A stretch of DNA of 64,000 nucleotides from CBDCME01 sp965218865 (lineage in GTDB: Bacteria > Pseudomonadota > Alphaproteobacteria > JAAXGF01). Positions 63,159 through 64,000 of this stretch are shown in pieces (positions within the stretch are counted from its first letter, which is position 1; the number at the start of each line of letters is the position of its first letter). The stretch covers positions 1 to 64,000 of the forward strand of contig CBDCME010000077.1 in NCBI GenBank assembly GCA_965218865.1, written 5' to 3'. Below the pieces are notes generated by a model. That model was not told where the DNA came from. It saw only the letters and a program-made list of their open reading frames with translations, and made no database searches. The position numbers and the translations under genes are program-made.

Positions 63159-64000
63159 ACAAACGGTGTTCCGAAGTGGTCGGTTTGGGCGCTTACTTGC
63201 CCGAGCGAATCATGGCCAATGAAGAAATCGCCCAGTTGGTCAATACCTCCGACGAATGGATCGTCGAACGCACCGGAATTCGTCAACGTCACATCGCGGC
63301 GCCCGGTGAACTCACCTCGGATTTGGCGCTGCGTGCTTCCGAAATCGCCCTTTCCGATGCCGGGATCAACCCGGGCGAGGTCGATCTGATCGTGCTGGCA
63401 ACTTCGACGCCCGATCGTACGTTCCCAGCTACGGCTACGAAGGTCCAGGCCGAACTGGGAATAACGGGCGGCGCCGCATTCGATATTCAGGCTGTTTGTA
63501 CTGGGTTCGTTTATGCCCTTGCCGTGGCGGACAATTTTGTCAAGGTGGGACAGGCGGATACCGTCTTGGTGATTGGTGCCGAAACTTTTTCCCGTATCCT
63601 GGACTGGAATGATCGCAGCACCTGCGTGCTTTTCGGTGATGGTGCCGGGGCCTTGGTGCTGCGGGCCGGGGAGGTGAGTAACGGGCCTCTGAGCACGGGC
63701 GTGTTGTCGACCCATCTGCATTCCGACGGGCGCCATTCGGACTGTCTGTTCGTTGATGGGGGGCCTTCTTCGACCCAGACCGTCGGACATCTCCGAATGG
63801 CGGGCCGCGAGGTCTATCGCCACGCCGTCGTAAACCTGGCCTCGGCGGTCGAGGAAGCCCTCGAGGCCAACGATTTGAGCGCCGATGACGTTGATTGGTT
63901 GGTTCCCCACCAGGCGAATCAGCGAATCATGCAATCGACCGCAAAAAGATTGGGTTTCAACGAACAAAAAATGGTGGTCACGATCGAACGCCACGCGAAT
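63155..64000 (+). CDS. fabH: 3-oxoacyl-ACP synthase III (FabH), cut by window end
   Basis: The visible 282 codons cover most of FabH, which starts type II fatty-acid synthesis by condensing acetyl-CoA with malonyl-ACP. Present are LVNTSDEWIVERTGIRQRHI, the catalytic Cys in AFDIQAVCTGFVYALAV, VLFGDGAGALVL, and the catalytic His in WLVPHQANQRIM. The last visible residues, HAN, include the third catalytic residue, Asn. The C-terminal part lies beyond 64000. Confidence 0.95.
   Translation, partial: MNKRCSEVVGLGAYLPERIMANEEIAQLVNTSDEWIVERTGIRQRHIAAPGELTSDLALRASEIALSDAGINPGEVDLIVLATSTPDRTFPATATKVQAELGITGGAAFDIQAVCTGFVYALAVADNFVKVGQADTVLVIGAETFSRILDWNDRSTCVLFGDGAGALVLRAGEVSNGPLSTGVLSTHLHSDGRHSDCLFVDGGPSSTQTVGHLRMAGREVYRHAVVNLASAVEEALEANDLSADDVDWLVPHQANQRIMQSTAKRLGFNEQKMVVTIERHAN

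Overview
The window comes from a GC-rich alphaproteobacterium whose genome is heavily loaded with insertion sequences. The lineage is inferred from the right edge. There bamE lies divergent from a run of cytochrome-bc1 chaperone (CBP3 family), DUF177, rpmF, plsX and fabH, an order typical of Rhodospirillales-like Alphaproteobacteria. No rRNA, convincing tRNA or CRISPR array is visible.

About 40 percent of the window is mobile DNA. I could define by their ends: three copies of a 2,080-bp ISAs1-family element whose transposase carries an N-terminal DUF4338/DruA-like domain, each with a perfect 10-bp target duplication; four copies of a 1,566-bp IS5-family element; three copies of a 1,164-bp IS630-family element with an A8/A9 slippage site, plus a second, different IS630; two inverted IS256 copies; one IS1595, one IS1182 and one decayed IS1634; remnants of IS30, IS3, a group II intron and a tyrosine recombinase; and a small MITE-like palindromic family (four copies). 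Several insertions are nested. Many host genes are split or truncated by them (metallo-beta-lactamase hydrolase, adenylate cyclase, porin, glycosyltransferases, ABC genes). Other genes carry single-base frameshifts (acyl-CoA dehydrogenase, DUF169). This looks like a genome in an IS-expansion and gene-decay phase, such as a symbiont or bottlenecked lineage; that reading is inference.

Layout. 0-4.5 kb: lipoprotein remnant, IS1634, ISAs1 copy 1. 4.6-7.4 kb: SH3 protein, 2-hydroxyacid dehydrogenase, alpha/beta hydrolase. 7.5-13.2 kb: a decayed gene hit by ISAs1 copy 2 and by IS630 (itself hit by IS5). 13.2-20.6 kb: HaoB-like protein, sulfotransferase, lipoprotein, threonylcarbamoyl-AMP synthase, FAD oxidase, acyl-CoA dehydrogenase. 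20.7-24.7 kb: LuxR/IS30 debris, IS630, IS5. 24.7-36.6 kb: two adjoining gene sets that look like uptake and breakdown of small N-containing compounds. The first has nucleoside/sugar-type ABC permeases, an isochorismatase-like amidohydrolase, a split MBL hydrolase and a divergent LysR. The second has a NitT/TauT-type ABC transporter, a second isochorismatase-like hydrolase and a CMP/dCMP-type deaminase. A secreted PHP-like metallohydrolase lies between them. 37-41.4 kb: intron, integrase and IS debris, then rhodanese and monothiol glutaredoxin. 41.5-48.2 kb: an IS256-bounded block with porin and cyclase pseudogenes. 48.5-54.5 kb: the most unusual chromosomal locus, a one-strand cluster of DUF169, a B12-type radical SAM protein ending in a CCAEP tail, a linalool dehydratase-isomerase-like protein and an SRPBCC-haloacid dehalogenase fusion, behind an SDR remnant and a TetR gene with its own palindrome. 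54.6-59.8 kb: IS630, envelope-glycan gene remnants, IS5. 59.8-64 kb: the conserved housekeeping block.
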